Below, in pieces: positions 29,733-38,705 of a DNA stretch of 64,000 nt. Source of the DNA: Afipia clevelandensis ATCC 49720 (GTDB lineage Bacteria > Pseudomonadota > Alphaproteobacteria > Rhizobiales > Xanthobacteraceae); contig NZ_KB375281.1 of the NCBI RefSeq assembly GCF_000336555.1, forward strand, positions 4,082,055 through 4,146,054. The letters run 5' to 3'. Made by a program: the position numbers and the translations under genes. The notes under the pieces were generated by a model that did no database searches, was not told the origin of the DNA, and was given only the letters and a program-made list of their open reading frames with translations. Within the stretch, counting starts at the first letter, position 1. Each line of letters starts with the position of its first letter.

Positions 29733-29888
29733 GAAATCGCTGCTGGCGAAGCCAGACGGAGCGCGAAAATACTGGAGCAAACTTCAGCGCTGTTATGGGT
29801 AGGTTGACCTAGCTGAACGCCGCTAGCGTCTGTCTGAGAAATAGCTAGGAAGAACTCCATAGCATTGGATCTACGAACCCAACTTAGA

Positions 29889-31424
29889 TCAGAATCTCAG
29901 CGCCATGCATTGGTCGGACCATGCCAAGGGCAGCGTTTTCGGAATCTGCGCCAATGATAATGTTGCTGGCTGGTCGCCGCTGAGAATGGCCGCTGTTATA
30001 GTGGGTGCCATGAACGCATAGCGCAATTCCTGCCGCACCAACTTGGGATGCAGTTTGACCGAGGCGGCCAGTGCCTCGGCAGTGGCAAACTTTCTATTCT
30101 GTAGATCACGCAGCCATGCGTGGGCTCGAACAATGGCCTGAACCAATTTCGCATTAGGCTGGCATTCGCCGTCGGCCTCAGTGATCGTTGCCGAACCCGG
30201 TTGGCGCAGCTGCCAAGGGATCGCGAATTTGCTCGATCGGATTTTGGCCGGCGGCGTGGTGGTAACCCTGATGATGCGGCTGCTCAGTTCGGCGCGCGCG
30301 ACATAGCTGTCGATAACAGTTGCATTCAACACAGCCTTGTCGAGTTTCAGCCGTTCACGCAACGCGTTGATTATAGTCGACTCGATGTCAGTTGCCGCGA
30401 CGCGCGCCATGGAGCCGGCTTCCAGTTTTCGTCCACGCAGCAAAGCCGAACTGACATAGAACTTGTAACGCACGCCGTTCTTGGACGAAAAGCTTGGGCT
30501 CATTGCGTTGCCGCGATCATCGAACAGTTTGCCCATGAGAAGTGCGCCGCTTTCCGATCGCTCTATCTTCCTTTTGTTGGTGCCGGAGGCGAGCAGTTCT
30601 TGAACTTTGTTGAAGGTCTTGCGGTCTATGATTGCCTTGTGCTCGCCCGGATACCATTTTCCGCCGTGGCCGGTTTCGCCAATGTAGATCCTGTTTTTCA
30701 GGAAGTGGGCGAGGGGACCATAGGTGAACGGAATGCCGCCGTTGAACTTCTTGACCTTGGTATTCCGACGCTTGGTGACGATGCCACGCTTATCGAGATC
30801 CGCTACGAGGCGACCGAACGATTGCAACTCAACGTAACGCCGAAAGATAGTCCGGACAGTTTCAGCTTCAGTAGAATTGATGACGAGCTTCTTGTCTCGA
30901 GCCTCATAACCGAGCGGCACCGTACCGCCGGTCCACTTCCCTTTCCGACGAGAGGCAGCGACCTTGTCCCGGACGCGTTCAGACGAAAGCTCGCGCTCGA
31001 ACTGGGCAAATGACAGCAGCACGTTGAGGGTCAATCGACCCATCGAGGTCGTCGTGTTGAACTGCTGAGTGACGGCTACGAACGAAATTGATCTCGCGTC
31101 AAACGCTTCCACGAGCTTGGCAAAGTCAGCCAGCGAACGGGTGAGGCGGTCGATCTTGTAGACCACGACAACGTCGACCTTACCGGCGTCTATATCCTTG
31201 AGCAGTTGCTTGAGGGCAGGACGCTCGAGGTTGCCACCGGAGAAGGCCGGATCGTCATAGGGCTGCGTGATTACCTTCCAGCCAAGTGATGCCTGGCTCT
31301 TTATATAAGCCTCGCAAGCTTCCCGTTGGGCATCGAGCGAGTTGAATTCCAGCTCAAGACCATGCTCAGTGGATTTGCGGGTGTAGATGGCGCAGCGCAG
31401 GGTTTTGGGAGCGTTACTTGCCAT
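29889..31424 (-). CDS. Large serine recombinase
   Basis: Site-specific recombinase of 511 aa. The resolvase domain (about 8-160) has the nucleophile serine in AIYTRKSTEHG (S18), followed by NSLDAQREACEAYI and the arginine-bearing VVYKIDRLTRSLADF. A Recombinase domain (about 180-290) and a C-terminal DNA-binding region follow; no clear four-cysteine zinc ribbon is visible. The start at 31,424 overlaps the end of the DUF2924 gene by 11 bases; an upstream in-frame start exists at 31,490. Part of a DUF3489-DUF2924-recombinase operon. Likely drives integration or excision of this or a related element. Confidence 0.9.
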   Translation of the reverse strand: MASNAPKTLRCAIYTRKSTEHGLELEFNSLDAQREACEAYIKSQASLGWKVITQPYDDPAFSGGNLERPALKQLLKDIDAGKVDVVVVYKIDRLTRSLADFAKLVEAFDARSISFVAVTQQFNTTTSMGRLTLNVLLSFAQFERELSSERVRDKVAASRRKGKWTGGTVPLGYEARDKKLVINSTEAETVRTIFRRYVELQSFGRLVADLDKRGIVTKRRNTKVKKFNGGIPFTYGPLAHFLKNRIYIGETGHGGKWYPGEHKAIIDRKTFNKVQELLASGTNKRKIERSESGALLMGKLFDDRGNAMSPSFSSKNGVRYKFYVSSALLRGRKLEAGSMARVAATDIESTIINALRERLKLDKAVLNATVIDSYVARAELSSRIIRVTTTPPAKIRSSKFAIPWQLRQPGSATITEADGECQPNAKLVQAIVRAHAWLRDLQNRKFATAEALAASVKLHPKLVRQELRYAFMAPTITAAILSGDQPATLSLAQIPKTLPLAWSDQCMALRF

Positions 31425-31899
31425 GGGCGGACTCCTGAGACTTGGAGCGCAGCCCGAAGAACCGCGGTCCATTCCAGTTGGTGCCTGCAATCAGCGACGC
31501 GATCTCAGAGAGACCCGCATAGGTCTTGCCGTCATAGGCAAAGCCGTCTGGACGAACCACGACGCGGTAGGTTTTACCCTTCCATGTCCGGACCAGTTCC
31601 GAGCCGGGCTTGATGCGGCGCGGCAGCTCCAGCCGCCCGTTGGGCTTGGCAGCCATGGCTTTCACAAGCTGGTCGAGCAGGCGCTTGGTCGGACCGGACA
31701 ATCTCCCATAGGCTTTTTCCTGAATCCGATGGGCAATGCTCCTGCGCAGCAGGTCCGGACCGAAAGCCCTTGGCGGATCTGTTCGAAGCACTTCTCGGTA
31801 ACATCTGCGCAGTTCGACGATAGGGGCTGTTGCCAGCCGATCGAGCTCTGCTTCTACGGCTGGATCGGCTGGCTTCATGGAGGAGGTAGCTTGGATCAT
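31414..31899 (-). CDS. DUF2924 protein
   Basis: 161-aa small basic protein of the DUF2924 family, found almost always beside serine recombinases in alphaproteobacterial elements. The family pattern is seen in [20 protein letters not shown] near residue 27, [17 protein letters not shown], and the C-terminal [14 protein letters not shown]. It overlaps the recombinase start by 11 bases and the DUF3489 stop by 4. A recombination directionality or accessory DNA-binding role would fit, but is not shown. Confidence 0.85.
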   Translation of the reverse strand: MIQATSSMKPADPAVEAELDRLATAPIVELRRCYREVLRTDPPRAFGPDLLRRSIAHRIQEKAYGRLSGPTKRLLDQLVKAMAAKPNGRLELPRRIKPGSELVRTWKGKTYRVVVRPDGFAYDGKTYAGLSEIASLIAGTNWNGPRFFGLRSKSQESAHGK

Positions 31900-32249
31900 T
31901 TCGCGGTACTCGGTTTCGCGATCCGGTAGACGCGCTGTCCATCGGTCTTGACCGAGGTTAGGTTCAGCTTGAGTTTTTTGCGCACGGTTCCAGCGAAGAA
32001 GCCGCGCACCGAATGTTGCTGCCAGTCGGTTGCCTTCATGATGGCGGCGATGGTGGTGCCGGACGGCGCGCGGAGCATATCGAGGACCTTGTCCTGTTTG
32101 GACACGGCCACGTTCGGCGTCTTCAGCATTACCGGCTTCTTCGGCGCGACGGGCGGCAGAACTTTTCCGGCGGATTTTGTCGGTCGCTTTGCTGCCGGTG
32201 TGGATTTACGCCCGGTCTTGCGAGGGGGCTTTCGATTGCTGGTGGGCAT
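31896..32249 (-). CDS. DUF3489 protein
   Basis: 117-aa protein. The first 55 residues are Lys/Arg/Pro-rich and probably unstructured ([20 protein letters not shown]); the rest is a winged-helix-like domain of the DUF3489 family: [35 protein letters not shown] and DGQRVYRI. Predicted DNA-binding. First gene of the overlapping trio with DUF2924 and the recombinase (ATGA overlap). Confidence 0.85.
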   Translation of the reverse strand: MPTSNRKPPRKTGRKSTPAAKRPTKSAGKVLPPVAPKKPVMLKTPNVAVSKQDKVLDMLRAPSGTTIAAIMKATDWQQHSVRGFFAGTVRKKLKLNLTSVKTDGQRVYRIAKPSTAK

Positions 32250-32347
32250 TTCGGTTCTCCTGCTTCAACGACAGCATCATGTGCCGCCACTGCCGCAAGC
32301 CCGTCGTTCGCAGACGGGCCGAGAACCTTTCGTTTGGAGAGAGAGCT

Positions 32348-32572
32348 TTACTCGCTCGACAACCGGTTGAGCAGCGAAGCCGCATCCTGCAAACGGCCGG
32401 TCTCATAGAATATCTGTTCGAGATCCATCGAAACTCTTACGCCTTCGGCGACACTGCCGGCCAGCGCGCAGGCCTCGGCGGCCTTGGCAATCCGTGCGGC
32501 CTCGCCAAGGCGAATGCCGATCTCGATAAGGATTAGGCCAATTGCCTGTTCTGTAATTTTGCGGTCCATCAT
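32348..32572 (-). CDS. Small helical hypothetical protein
   Basis: 74-aa protein without known family. Predicted all-helical and slightly acidic; the middle is rich in Ala/Glu (ARIAKAAEACALAGSVAEG) and the end reads GRLQDAASLLNRLSSE. It sits between the XRE regulator and the recombinase operon on the same strand, behind a perfect palindrome at 32,664-32,680. Phage-type small gene; function unknown. Confidence 0.5.
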   Translation of the reverse strand: MMDRKITEQAIGLILIEIGIRLGEAARIAKAAEACALAGSVAEGVRVSMDLEQIFYETGRLQDAASLLNRLSSE

Positions 32573-32663
32573 TCTGCCTCCGATTTACGGCGACAGTGAC
32601 GCTCCACGTGCTGGGGAAGTCGAGCGGAAACGCAGCAATCTAGTGGCTCTTATCAGCCGGTCC

Positions 32664-32680
32664 GGATCACAAAATGATCC
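32664..32680. promoter_or_regulatory. Palindrome, candidate operator (GGATCA-N5-TGATCC)
   Basis: Perfect inverted repeat GGATCA/TGATCC around CAAAA, between the XRE gene and the small gene at 32,348. The same half-site occurs twice upstream of the XRE gene, so this is a candidate binding site for that regulator. Confidence 0.45.
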
Positions 32681-32705
32681 GAAAAGAAGCCCAAAGCTGC
32701 ACGAC

Positions 32706-32981
32706 TTATTTGGTCGGACGCTTTGAGGCGGTCTTGGGCGAGCCCTTTCCCCCAACGTAGTCCTTAAACAGCTTCACAGGATCGGCGCCAAGCGCGCGGG
32801 CGATAGCAATGAACTCAATGACGTCGAGGCGGCGCTCACCGTTCTCATATTTGGCGACAAAGGATTGAGGTCGGCCGAGTTTCTTGGCCAAGGCCTGCTG
32901 TCGAACATCCGCAGCTTTCCGCACTGCGACAAGCAGGTCGATCAGTCGGGCATAGTCCGCGGATTTGAGGGTCTTTTGCAT
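32706..32981 (-). CDS. XRE-family transcriptional regulator
   Basis: 91-aa helix-turn-helix protein. HTH over about residues 15-70: QQALAKKLGRPQSFVAKYEN with the typical GERRLDVIEFIAIARALG that follows. The basic tail (SPKTASKRPTK) may aid DNA contact. ATG at 32,981 is preferred; the frame is open 11 codons upstream. Such small repressors control phage or element genes; two candidate half-sites lie in the divergent region at 33,015-33,053. Confidence 0.88.
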   Translation of the reverse strand: MQKTLKSADYARLIDLLVAVRKAADVRQQALAKKLGRPQSFVAKYENGERRLDVIEFIAIARALGADPVKLFKDYVGGKGSPKTASKRPTK

Positions 32982-33014
32982 GCGCCGCCAGGGCCGTGAA
33001 TCGGCGGCGCACAA

Positions 33015-33053
33015 TTTGATCCCAGAAACGGATTATCCCAAAATAGGATCAAA
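33015..33053. promoter_or_regulatory. Candidate XRE operator region (TTTGATCC...GGATCAAA)
   Basis: TTTGATCC at 33,015-33,022 and GGATCAAA at 33,046-33,053 are exact complements 23 bases apart, just upstream of the XRE gene and facing the nuclease-like gene. They share the GGATCA half-site with the palindrome at 32,664. Confidence 0.45.
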
Positions 33054-33180
33054 AATTAACCCTGACCTGCTTCCTTCGCTACCAAACGACCTTTGGACTG
33101 GATGTCGATGTGCAACGAAGCCACTAGCGGCTTGGCGTTTCAGGCTGTGTGAGCGCGGCAATGGAGTTAAGGGTTTGTCG

Positions 33181-33747
33181 ATGGCAAATGATGTGACGGT
33201 GTCCTCCGGGCGAAAGCAGAGTGAGCAGCAGGCCGCTTTACAAGTCCAAGAAACCCTCGCTGCGCACTTTCCTGACTACACGGTCGAAACGGGTAAAAGC
33301 CTGCTCTACAAGATCGAGGTAGATCCGTCCGGCCAGCTGAGCCATGAGAGCGCTGCAAGCCCGATGCGTGGGCAGAACGCATTTCAGACGGACATTCTGA
33401 TCACAAAAGATTCAATTCCGCTCGTTGTCATCGAGCTCAAATCTGGTTCTTTTACATCGCATGACGTCATTACCTATAGCTTCAAGGCAGCGCGGCATAA
33501 GCAAATCTATCCCTATCTGCGGTATGGCTTTGTCGTCGTGGGGTTGGACGGGCTTGGCCGTCGATTCGTGACTCACAATGAGGGGTTTGACTTCGCGATG
33601 GCTCTTCCGGATAGCACGACCATCGAGACCGATCTTGTCGCGCTGGTTCGTCGGCAAATCGCGGGCGCGGAAATATTATGCGATCTGATGCGTTCCGATC
33701 GGATCAAGATCCTGCGTTATGAAGAGACTGTCGAAATCGATCGATAG
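33181..33747 (+). CDS. PD-(D/E)XK nuclease-like protein (HsdR N-terminal type)
   Basis: 188-aa protein. The core has the restriction-type pattern QTDILITKDSIPLVVIELKS, giving D and E-x-K of a PD-(D/E)XK site near residues 78-91, with a preceding glutamate-containing helix and a following KAARHKQIYPYLRYGFV that resembles the Q-motif region of HsdR/R.PabI-like N-terminal domains. No motor domain is attached. ATG at 33,181 was chosen after the long non-homologous leader. It diverges from the XRE gene. It might be a stand-alone nuclease or a type I restriction remnant; unproven. Confidence 0.55.
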   Translation: MANDVTVSSGRKQSEQQAALQVQETLAAHFPDYTVETGKSLLYKIEVDPSGQLSHESAASPMRGQNAFQTDILITKDSIPLVVIELKSGSFTSHDVITYSFKAARHKQIYPYLRYGFVVVGLDGLGRRFVTHNEGFDFAMALPDSTTIETDLVALVRRQIAGAEILCDLMRSDRIKILRYEETVEIDR

Positions 33748-33761
33748 ACGGCGGCTCGCCA

Positions 33762-35159
33762 TCATCCGACCCAGGAAAGGGTCGTATCATATCCCCAGGT
33801 CTTGAACGCAAGCGCCTGGCTGATGCTATCGACGATGTCATCAGTCTTGCCCTGCGGGAACCTAAGGAGCTCGGATTCGACTTCCGCGAGGAAGTTCGCC
33901 GTGCGGGGGAATAATACCATGCCGGCTTCGAACTTCGCCTGCTGGACGTAAAGGCGACCGATCTTGTCACGTTCAATTGCCACGGCCTTTACTGGGTAGC
34001 TGCCAAGTTGCTTGAGTTCTTGGGCCAACGCGATGCCGGTCGAGGCATCCTCGATCAGAATCCGGTCAGGCTTAAAGCGGTCGGCGAGGGCGATGACGGT
34101 TTGTTTAAGGCGGGGATATTCGTAGCGACCACGCGTGACATCCATCAGGTAATATCGCTTATCGACCACCATCCACGTGGTGCAGACGCTCCAGTCATTC
34201 TGAGCGCCGTCCTTGGCAGCCGTATCCCAAGACTGGACCACTTTGGCCTTGTAGGTGCGCTCAGGCAATTGATCGTAATACTGTAGCCATTGGCGGTGGA
34301 TCATCGCGCCACCGTCAGGTACCGGGGATTGTTGATACTGAGCACTGAAGATAGCGGAACCCATTTCTGAGCGAAGCTTCTCCAAGGTTGAGAGAGTCTC
34401 GTATTGGGGGTGAAGGGCTTCGCCAGCCCGGCGCATGTGAAACTCGCCGTCACCGATGGCGATTTTTTCCTCCACCTCGGCAATGGCGGGCAGGCTCAGT
34501 ATGGTCCTATCGTTGGAATTTTCGGCGAGGAAACCCGTCAGATCATTAAGATGAACCCGCTGCATGACCAGAATGATGACACCCGTGGCTTTGTTGTCGA
34601 GGCGCGAGAGCAAAGTGTTTGTGAACCACTGGTTCAGGGAGTTACGAAGAGTGTCGGATTGCGCATCCACTGGCTTTTGCGGGTCATCCAGAATGAACAT
34701 ATCGCCGCCGAGGCCCGTCAAAGTTGCCGAAACGGAAGTCGATCGGCGAAAGCCGCGTCTGGTGGTGAAGACATCGGAATCGGCGATCCGAGCGACGCGC
34801 ATGCTCGGAAATGTTTTTCGATACCAATCGGACTGAACGATCGCTCGAAAGTCGGCTGCATGTTTGGCCGAAAGGTCGTTGCTGTAGCTCACACCAAAAA
34901 TCTTCATTCGAGGATTATGCCCGAGCAAGAACGCCGGCAGAATCACAGACACCGTCAAAGACTTCAGGTATCGCGGCGGCATGTTGAGGATCAGACGGTT
35001 GACCTTGCCGTCCCGAATGCGTTGGAGCTGGTGCGAGATCGCTTTGATGTGCCAATTCGGCAGGTATTCGGCACCTGGATTGAGCATTAGAAAGCAGCGA
35101 TGGAGGAAGCTCTCGAAATCGTTGCGCAGGATAGAATAGAGGAGGTCTTGATCCTTCAT
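33762..35159 (-). CDS. Phage terminase large subunit (TerL)
   Basis: DNA-packaging motor of 465 aa. ATPase half: a Walker A-like LNMPPRYLKSLTVS near residue 59, Walker B MFILDDPQKP near 153, and a coupling motif region. Nuclease half: VVQSWDTAAKDGAQNDWSV with the first aspartate, RILIEDASTG, and GKTDDIVDSISQ with the last aspartates. All key acidic residues look intact. Its start overlaps the DUF5681 stop by 4 bases. No portal, capsid or tail gene is nearby in this window. Confidence 0.9.
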   Translation of the reverse strand: MKDQDLLYSILRNDFESFLHRCFLMLNPGAEYLPNWHIKAISHQLQRIRDGKVNRLILNMPPRYLKSLTVSVILPAFLLGHNPRMKIFGVSYSNDLSAKHAADFRAIVQSDWYRKTFPSMRVARIADSDVFTTRRGFRRSTSVSATLTGLGGDMFILDDPQKPVDAQSDTLRNSLNQWFTNTLLSRLDNKATGVIILVMQRVHLNDLTGFLAENSNDRTILSLPAIAEVEEKIAIGDGEFHMRRAGEALHPQYETLSTLEKLRSEMGSAIFSAQYQQSPVPDGGAMIHRQWLQYYDQLPERTYKAKVVQSWDTAAKDGAQNDWSVCTTWMVVDKRYYLMDVTRGRYEYPRLKQTVIALADRFKPDRILIEDASTGIALAQELKQLGSYPVKAVAIERDKIGRLYVQQAKFEAGMVLFPRTANFLAEVESELLRFPQGKTDDIVDSISQALAFKTWGYDTTLSWVG

Positions 35160-35590
35160 CGCTCCTTCTCCTTTCCACCAAGCGTGGACTGGAAATTCCG
35201 CAGATAGGCATCAAGAACGGCCTTATCGTCAGGATTGACCTCCGACTCGGCGCTCGCTGTAGAGGCAATCGCGGCCAGCCGGTTCAGCACGAACGCTGCG
35301 CTCTTGGTGTTGCCCTTGAGCGAGTCCTCCGCGAGCTTGTGAAAGATTCCCTCCAGAATAGTGATCTTTCGAATCCGCCCGTTCTGTCGGATTTCGATTT
35401 TACGATTCAGGAGCTCCATAAGGATAGTCGCCTCGCTTTTAGCCCCCTTCGGACGACCTTTTGGATTGCCGCTTTGGCCTGGCTTGAATTGTCGAGAACG
35501 AGGCGGCTTCCCATAGCCAACGTCATCGTCGCTCGGCTCCAGCCGTACCCGCTTCCGGAAGACACGCTCAATTTTTGGGATCGATGCCAT
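35156..35590 (-). CDS. DUF5681 protein
   Basis: 144-aa protein with the DUF5681 signature FKPGQSGNPKGRPKGAKS near residue 35. The family commonly lies before terminase genes in alphaproteobacterial elements, where it may serve as the small terminase subunit; that role is inferred from position. Helical second half with LLNRKIEIRQNGRIRKITIL. ATGA overlap with TerL; 4 bases after the methyltransferase stop. Confidence 0.85.
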   Translation of the reverse strand: MASIPKIERVFRKRVRLEPSDDDVGYGKPPRSRQFKPGQSGNPKGRPKGAKSEATILMELLNRKIEIRQNGRIRKITILEGIFHKLAEDSLKGNTKSAAFVLNRLAAIASTASAESEVNPDDKAVLDAYLRNFQSTLGGKEKER

Positions 35591-35594
35591 TGTG

Positions 35595-36923
35595 TTAGAT
35601 CCTTACGCGTTTGAGAGCAGGGGAGGCGGACCGCTCTGCGGCCACCTCGTCGAAGGTTTGGCCGGTGGCCTCTAGGATTGCGTCGCGTTTGGTGAATTCC
35701 TGCCAACGGCGGATCGCAACATCGATGTACAAAGGGTCGATTTCGATGCCGTAGCCGCGCCGACCGACCTTTTCGGCAGCAAGAATGGTGGTGCCGGATC
35801 CCATAAAAGGATCGAGCACAATGTCGCCACGACGCGAACAGTCCCGCATGGCGTCGGCCACCAGGGCAACGGGTTTGACCGTTGGGTGAACGGTCAGCTC
35901 GGCGAGGCGATCTTTGCGGAACGTATTGACGCCGGCGTACTCCCAGACGTTCGATCTGGAGCGGCCAAACTTGCCGAGTTCGATATTGTTCTGGTGGCGG
36001 CCAGTGCCGTTCTTGAACACAAGGATTAGCTCATGCTGGGAGCGGTAGAAGCTGCCTTGCCCAGCGTTTGTTTTGACCCAAGCGATCATGTTTTTGAGCT
36101 CAGTGAAAGCTTCTTCGCCGGCCGCAAGGCACTCGCCAACGTGCCGCCAGTCCATGCAGCAGAAGACGATTGAACCGTCCTCTAAATACCGAGCGGCCAA
36201 GTGCATCCAGCTGGCAAGGAATTCGGTGAACTCGGCGCGCGACATCTCGCCGGAAGCGGAGGCAAACTCGCGGTGCTTGGTTTTCCCGCGACCTTGAACG
36301 GAGCTAATCCTGACGTTGTAGGGCGGGTCCGTAAAAGCCATGACGGCACGGGCGGTGCCCATCAGCTTTTTGACATCTCCGGGTTCTCTCGAATCCCCGC
36401 ACAACAGCCGATGTTTCGACAGCGTCCATAAATCACCAGGTCGACTGATGGCCTTGGCTTCTACCTCGGGTACGACATCGCCAGGTTCACGCTCAGAATC
36501 GAGGTGATCGCTCATCAGGCTGTCGATCTCAGCAGCCTCAAAGCCGGACAGTTCGATATTGAGCTGGCATTCGGGAAGCAGAACCGCGAGTTCGCCAAGC
36601 TCCGCTGCGAGAACGGGATAATCCCATCCCGCGTTCGTCGGGATTTTGTTGTCCGCGATAGTAAGGAGGCGTTTCTTGGCATCGCTTAGGCCCGACATGA
36701 CGATTGTCGGCACTTCCTTCAGCCCAAGCTCAAGCGCTGCGAGATACCGGCCATAGCCGCAAATGATAACGCCGTCTTCGTCGATCAAGATCGGATAGGT
36801 CCATCCGTAACAGAGGACCAAGTTTGCGATCTGCCGAATTTGCTTTTTGGAGTGTGTTCTTGTCTTCCGTTTAGGCGCTCGCAATGAGCGCACAAGCATC
36901 ATGACGACGCGGTCGTGGGTCAC
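35595..36923 (-). CDS. ParB-like/DNA methyltransferase fusion
   Basis: 442-aa fusion. Residues about 10-140 form a ParB/Srx-type domain (ILIDEDGVIICGYGRYLAAL). From about 165 a site-specific N4-cytosine/N6-adenine DNA methyltransferase follows, with the catalytic AFTDPPYNVRI (DPPY at 199-202) and, near the C terminus, the SAM-binding DPFMGSGTTILAAEKVG. The order (catalytic motif first, SAM motif last) makes it a beta-class enzyme. No partner restriction gene is adjacent, so it is an orphan methylase, probably protecting or marking element DNA before packaging. A decayed second copy lies at about 40,048-40,370. Confidence 0.9.
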   Translation of the reverse strand: MTHDRVVMMLVRSLRAPKRKTRTHSKKQIRQIANLVLCYGWTYPILIDEDGVIICGYGRYLAALELGLKEVPTIVMSGLSDAKKRLLTIADNKIPTNAGWDYPVLAAELGELAVLLPECQLNIELSGFEAAEIDSLMSDHLDSEREPGDVVPEVEAKAISRPGDLWTLSKHRLLCGDSREPGDVKKLMGTARAVMAFTDPPYNVRISSVQGRGKTKHREFASASGEMSRAEFTEFLASWMHLAARYLEDGSIVFCCMDWRHVGECLAAGEEAFTELKNMIAWVKTNAGQGSFYRSQHELILVFKNGTGRHQNNIELGKFGRSRSNVWEYAGVNTFRKDRLAELTVHPTVKPVALVADAMRDCSRRGDIVLDPFMGSGTTILAAEKVGRRGYGIEIDPLYIDVAIRRWQEFTKRDAILEATGQTFDEVAAERSASPALKRVRI

Positions 36924-37016
36924 AGTGAGCTCCTTTCATTTCGAAGGGAGCTCTTACATCCATCATTTTTTTGCTGAACGCATCAACCGCGATCAATGTG
37001 AGATTGTGGCAAAAAA

Positions 37017-37220
37017 TTAAGATGGCTTTCGAAGGGTTTTCTTGCGACGGCGGCGCTTCTCATGTTCGCCGTTGATTTGGTCTAAGTAATCTTTCACCAC
37101 GCTTGCCCTACACGGACCATCAATGATTCCTTTCGCCGGTCCCCGATCGGCTGCCTCACGCGCCCGACGCTTCATATTCTCGATTGCACGCTTAGAGACT
37201 GTGAGAAAAATCGTTGGCAT
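37017..37220 (-). CDS. Small basic hypothetical protein
   Basis: 67-aa protein starting MPTIFLTVSKRAIENMKRRA, with a Lys/Arg-rich end (EKRRRRKKTLRKPS). ATG at 37,220 is chosen because CGGAGG lies 6 bases before it; longer in-frame starts lack such a site. Possibly a DNA-binding accessory protein of the element. No family recognised. Confidence 0.5.
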   Translation of the reverse strand: MPTIFLTVSKRAIENMKRRAREAADRGPAKGIIDGPCRASVVKDYLDQINGEHEKRRRRKKTLRKPS

Positions 37221-37290
37221 CGTAGGCCTCCGTTGCATGGAAGCTAATGATGTCACCGGCGTCGTTGTCGGTCAGCCGCGGCGATCAAAC

Positions 37291-37968
37291 TCAAATTGTG
37301 GCACGGCGGGGGCGCGCCTTTTTATGACGAATTCCGAATTTGCTTAAGGTGTCGGAGATCTTTTGCTCCGATACGATTTTGCTGTTGGGATTCTGCTTGA
37401 GCAGATCGCCCTGGATCACCTTCAGATACGGAACATTATCCAGGTCTCGAAGAGCACTGTAATTGAGAAGGTTCAACTCGCGCGCGATCGAAATGAAATC
37501 AGGCCCTTGAGAGCCAGCCGGAACAGCGTAACACCGATCCTCCGCCTTAGCCGATGAAATCGTCTGATGGACGATCCGCCAATCGAGGTCGGTGATAACG
37601 TAAGGAAGCTTTGCCGGAATAACCTGAACCGCGCGGACAATCTTGCCGTCGGTTCGGGTAACGTTTCCGGCGATGTCGACAGCGGCGTTGTCCAAGACTA
37701 CGGTTTCGAATTCGATTGCCTGGTCCTCGTGTCTCGCCTGACTTGTCTTTGAACTACGCAACCATGCTGTAAACGCATGGTTATCTTGCCGTTCGAAATG
37801 GATTCCAGTTAACGTCACGATGTCCTGCGAGGGCAGTGGCAAGCCCGCACATATTATTCTGGCTTGATCGTTGGGTTGAAATTTCGCCTCATCGACGAAC
37901 GCGTCGATCGCTTCGGCGACTGAAAACAGGTAAGATTTGCTCTCGCTAAGGTTTATCTGGATCGTCAT
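37291..37968 (-). CDS. Hypothetical protein of the phage-like module
   Basis: 225-aa protein of no recognised family. The start MTIQINLSESKSYLFSVAEA at 37,968 follows GGGAGGT with good spacing. Middle section rich in beta-type stretches (DNAAVDIAGNVTRTDGKIVR, VQVIPAKLPYVITDLDWRIV); C-terminal tail is basic (RHKKARPRRATI). No signal peptide, membrane segment or catalytic motif seen. It is the first gene of the minus-strand run leading to the methyltransferase and TerL. Confidence 0.6.
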   Translation of the reverse strand: MTIQINLSESKSYLFSVAEAIDAFVDEAKFQPNDQARIICAGLPLPSQDIVTLTGIHFERQDNHAFTAWLRSSKTSQARHEDQAIEFETVVLDNAAVDIAGNVTRTDGKIVRAVQVIPAKLPYVITDLDWRIVHQTISSAKAEDRCYAVPAGSQGPDFISIARELNLLNYSALRDLDNVPYLKVIQGDLLKQNPNSKIVSEQKISDTLSKFGIRHKKARPRRATI

Positions 37969-38439
37969 GTTGACCTCCCACAAACTCATCTATTTAGGTG
38001 CGTGTCGCTTTTCGGAGTCAAGGTCGTTTTCGGCAAGCTGTGAGTTCCGCAACCGGCGTTATTCGCGTAATGAGCGGTTATGGAACCAAGCTAACGGCCT
38101 TAAAGGATAATCCAGCGTTTGTGTTTTAAGCGACCCCGGTCGGACCTCTTTGCCGAGCGCTTCACCTGCTTAATCTGCGCAATTTTACGGGCAACATTGA
38201 GACAGCGTGATGATTAACCTCGGATAAGCGGACGGAAGAGTTAGCACCCGAGCTTCTTCAACGCGCAACGCTCGAACGGATGAAACGCGAATGGCCGCGA
38301 TGGCTCCTGCTAAGACGCTTGAGAGGTTGCGTCATCAAGAGCGGATAGAACTGTGTCATAGGTTGCAGATGTGGTGCCGCAATCCGTAACCGCAAATGGA
38401 AGCCTTGGCACAGGCCATGCGGCGGCGAATTCGTGACCG

Positions 38440-38705
38440 TCAAATATCTGCGGCGATCACCCGCGTGGTCTTTGCGAGGCGCCCTTTGAGCGTCGAGAGC
38501 TTGTCGGTGAGCTCCCGGAGTGTCTGATCGGAGAACGAGGTTATCAGCGACCGCCTGCCGGGAAAACAGATTCGCAATTTTCTTGTGGGTCGTGTCGGTG
38601 AGCGACATTAGGACGACTCGCGCATCGTCCTTGGACGCGACGCGGCGCACGAAACCATGTTCTCCAAGATTTTGGTCGGAGCGTGTTCCGGTACGCTGTG
38701 GTAAC
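38440..38705 (-). pseudogene. MarR-type regulator remnant
   Basis: In one minus-strand frame GEHGFVRRVASKDDARVVLM followed by SLTD matches the wing of MarR regulators (V-R-R-x-x-S-x-DDAR-x-V). The match then shifts frame to FSDQTLRELTDKLSTLKGRL and stops at 38,442-38,440. The N-terminal half is missing. The 470 bases before it (37,969-38,439) hold no gene I can support. Confidence 0.55.

Noticed and set aside
32965..33180. N-terminal extension of the nuclease-like protein
   Set aside because: The upstream part crosses the divergent XRE promoter region and has no coding character; ATG at 33,181 is better.
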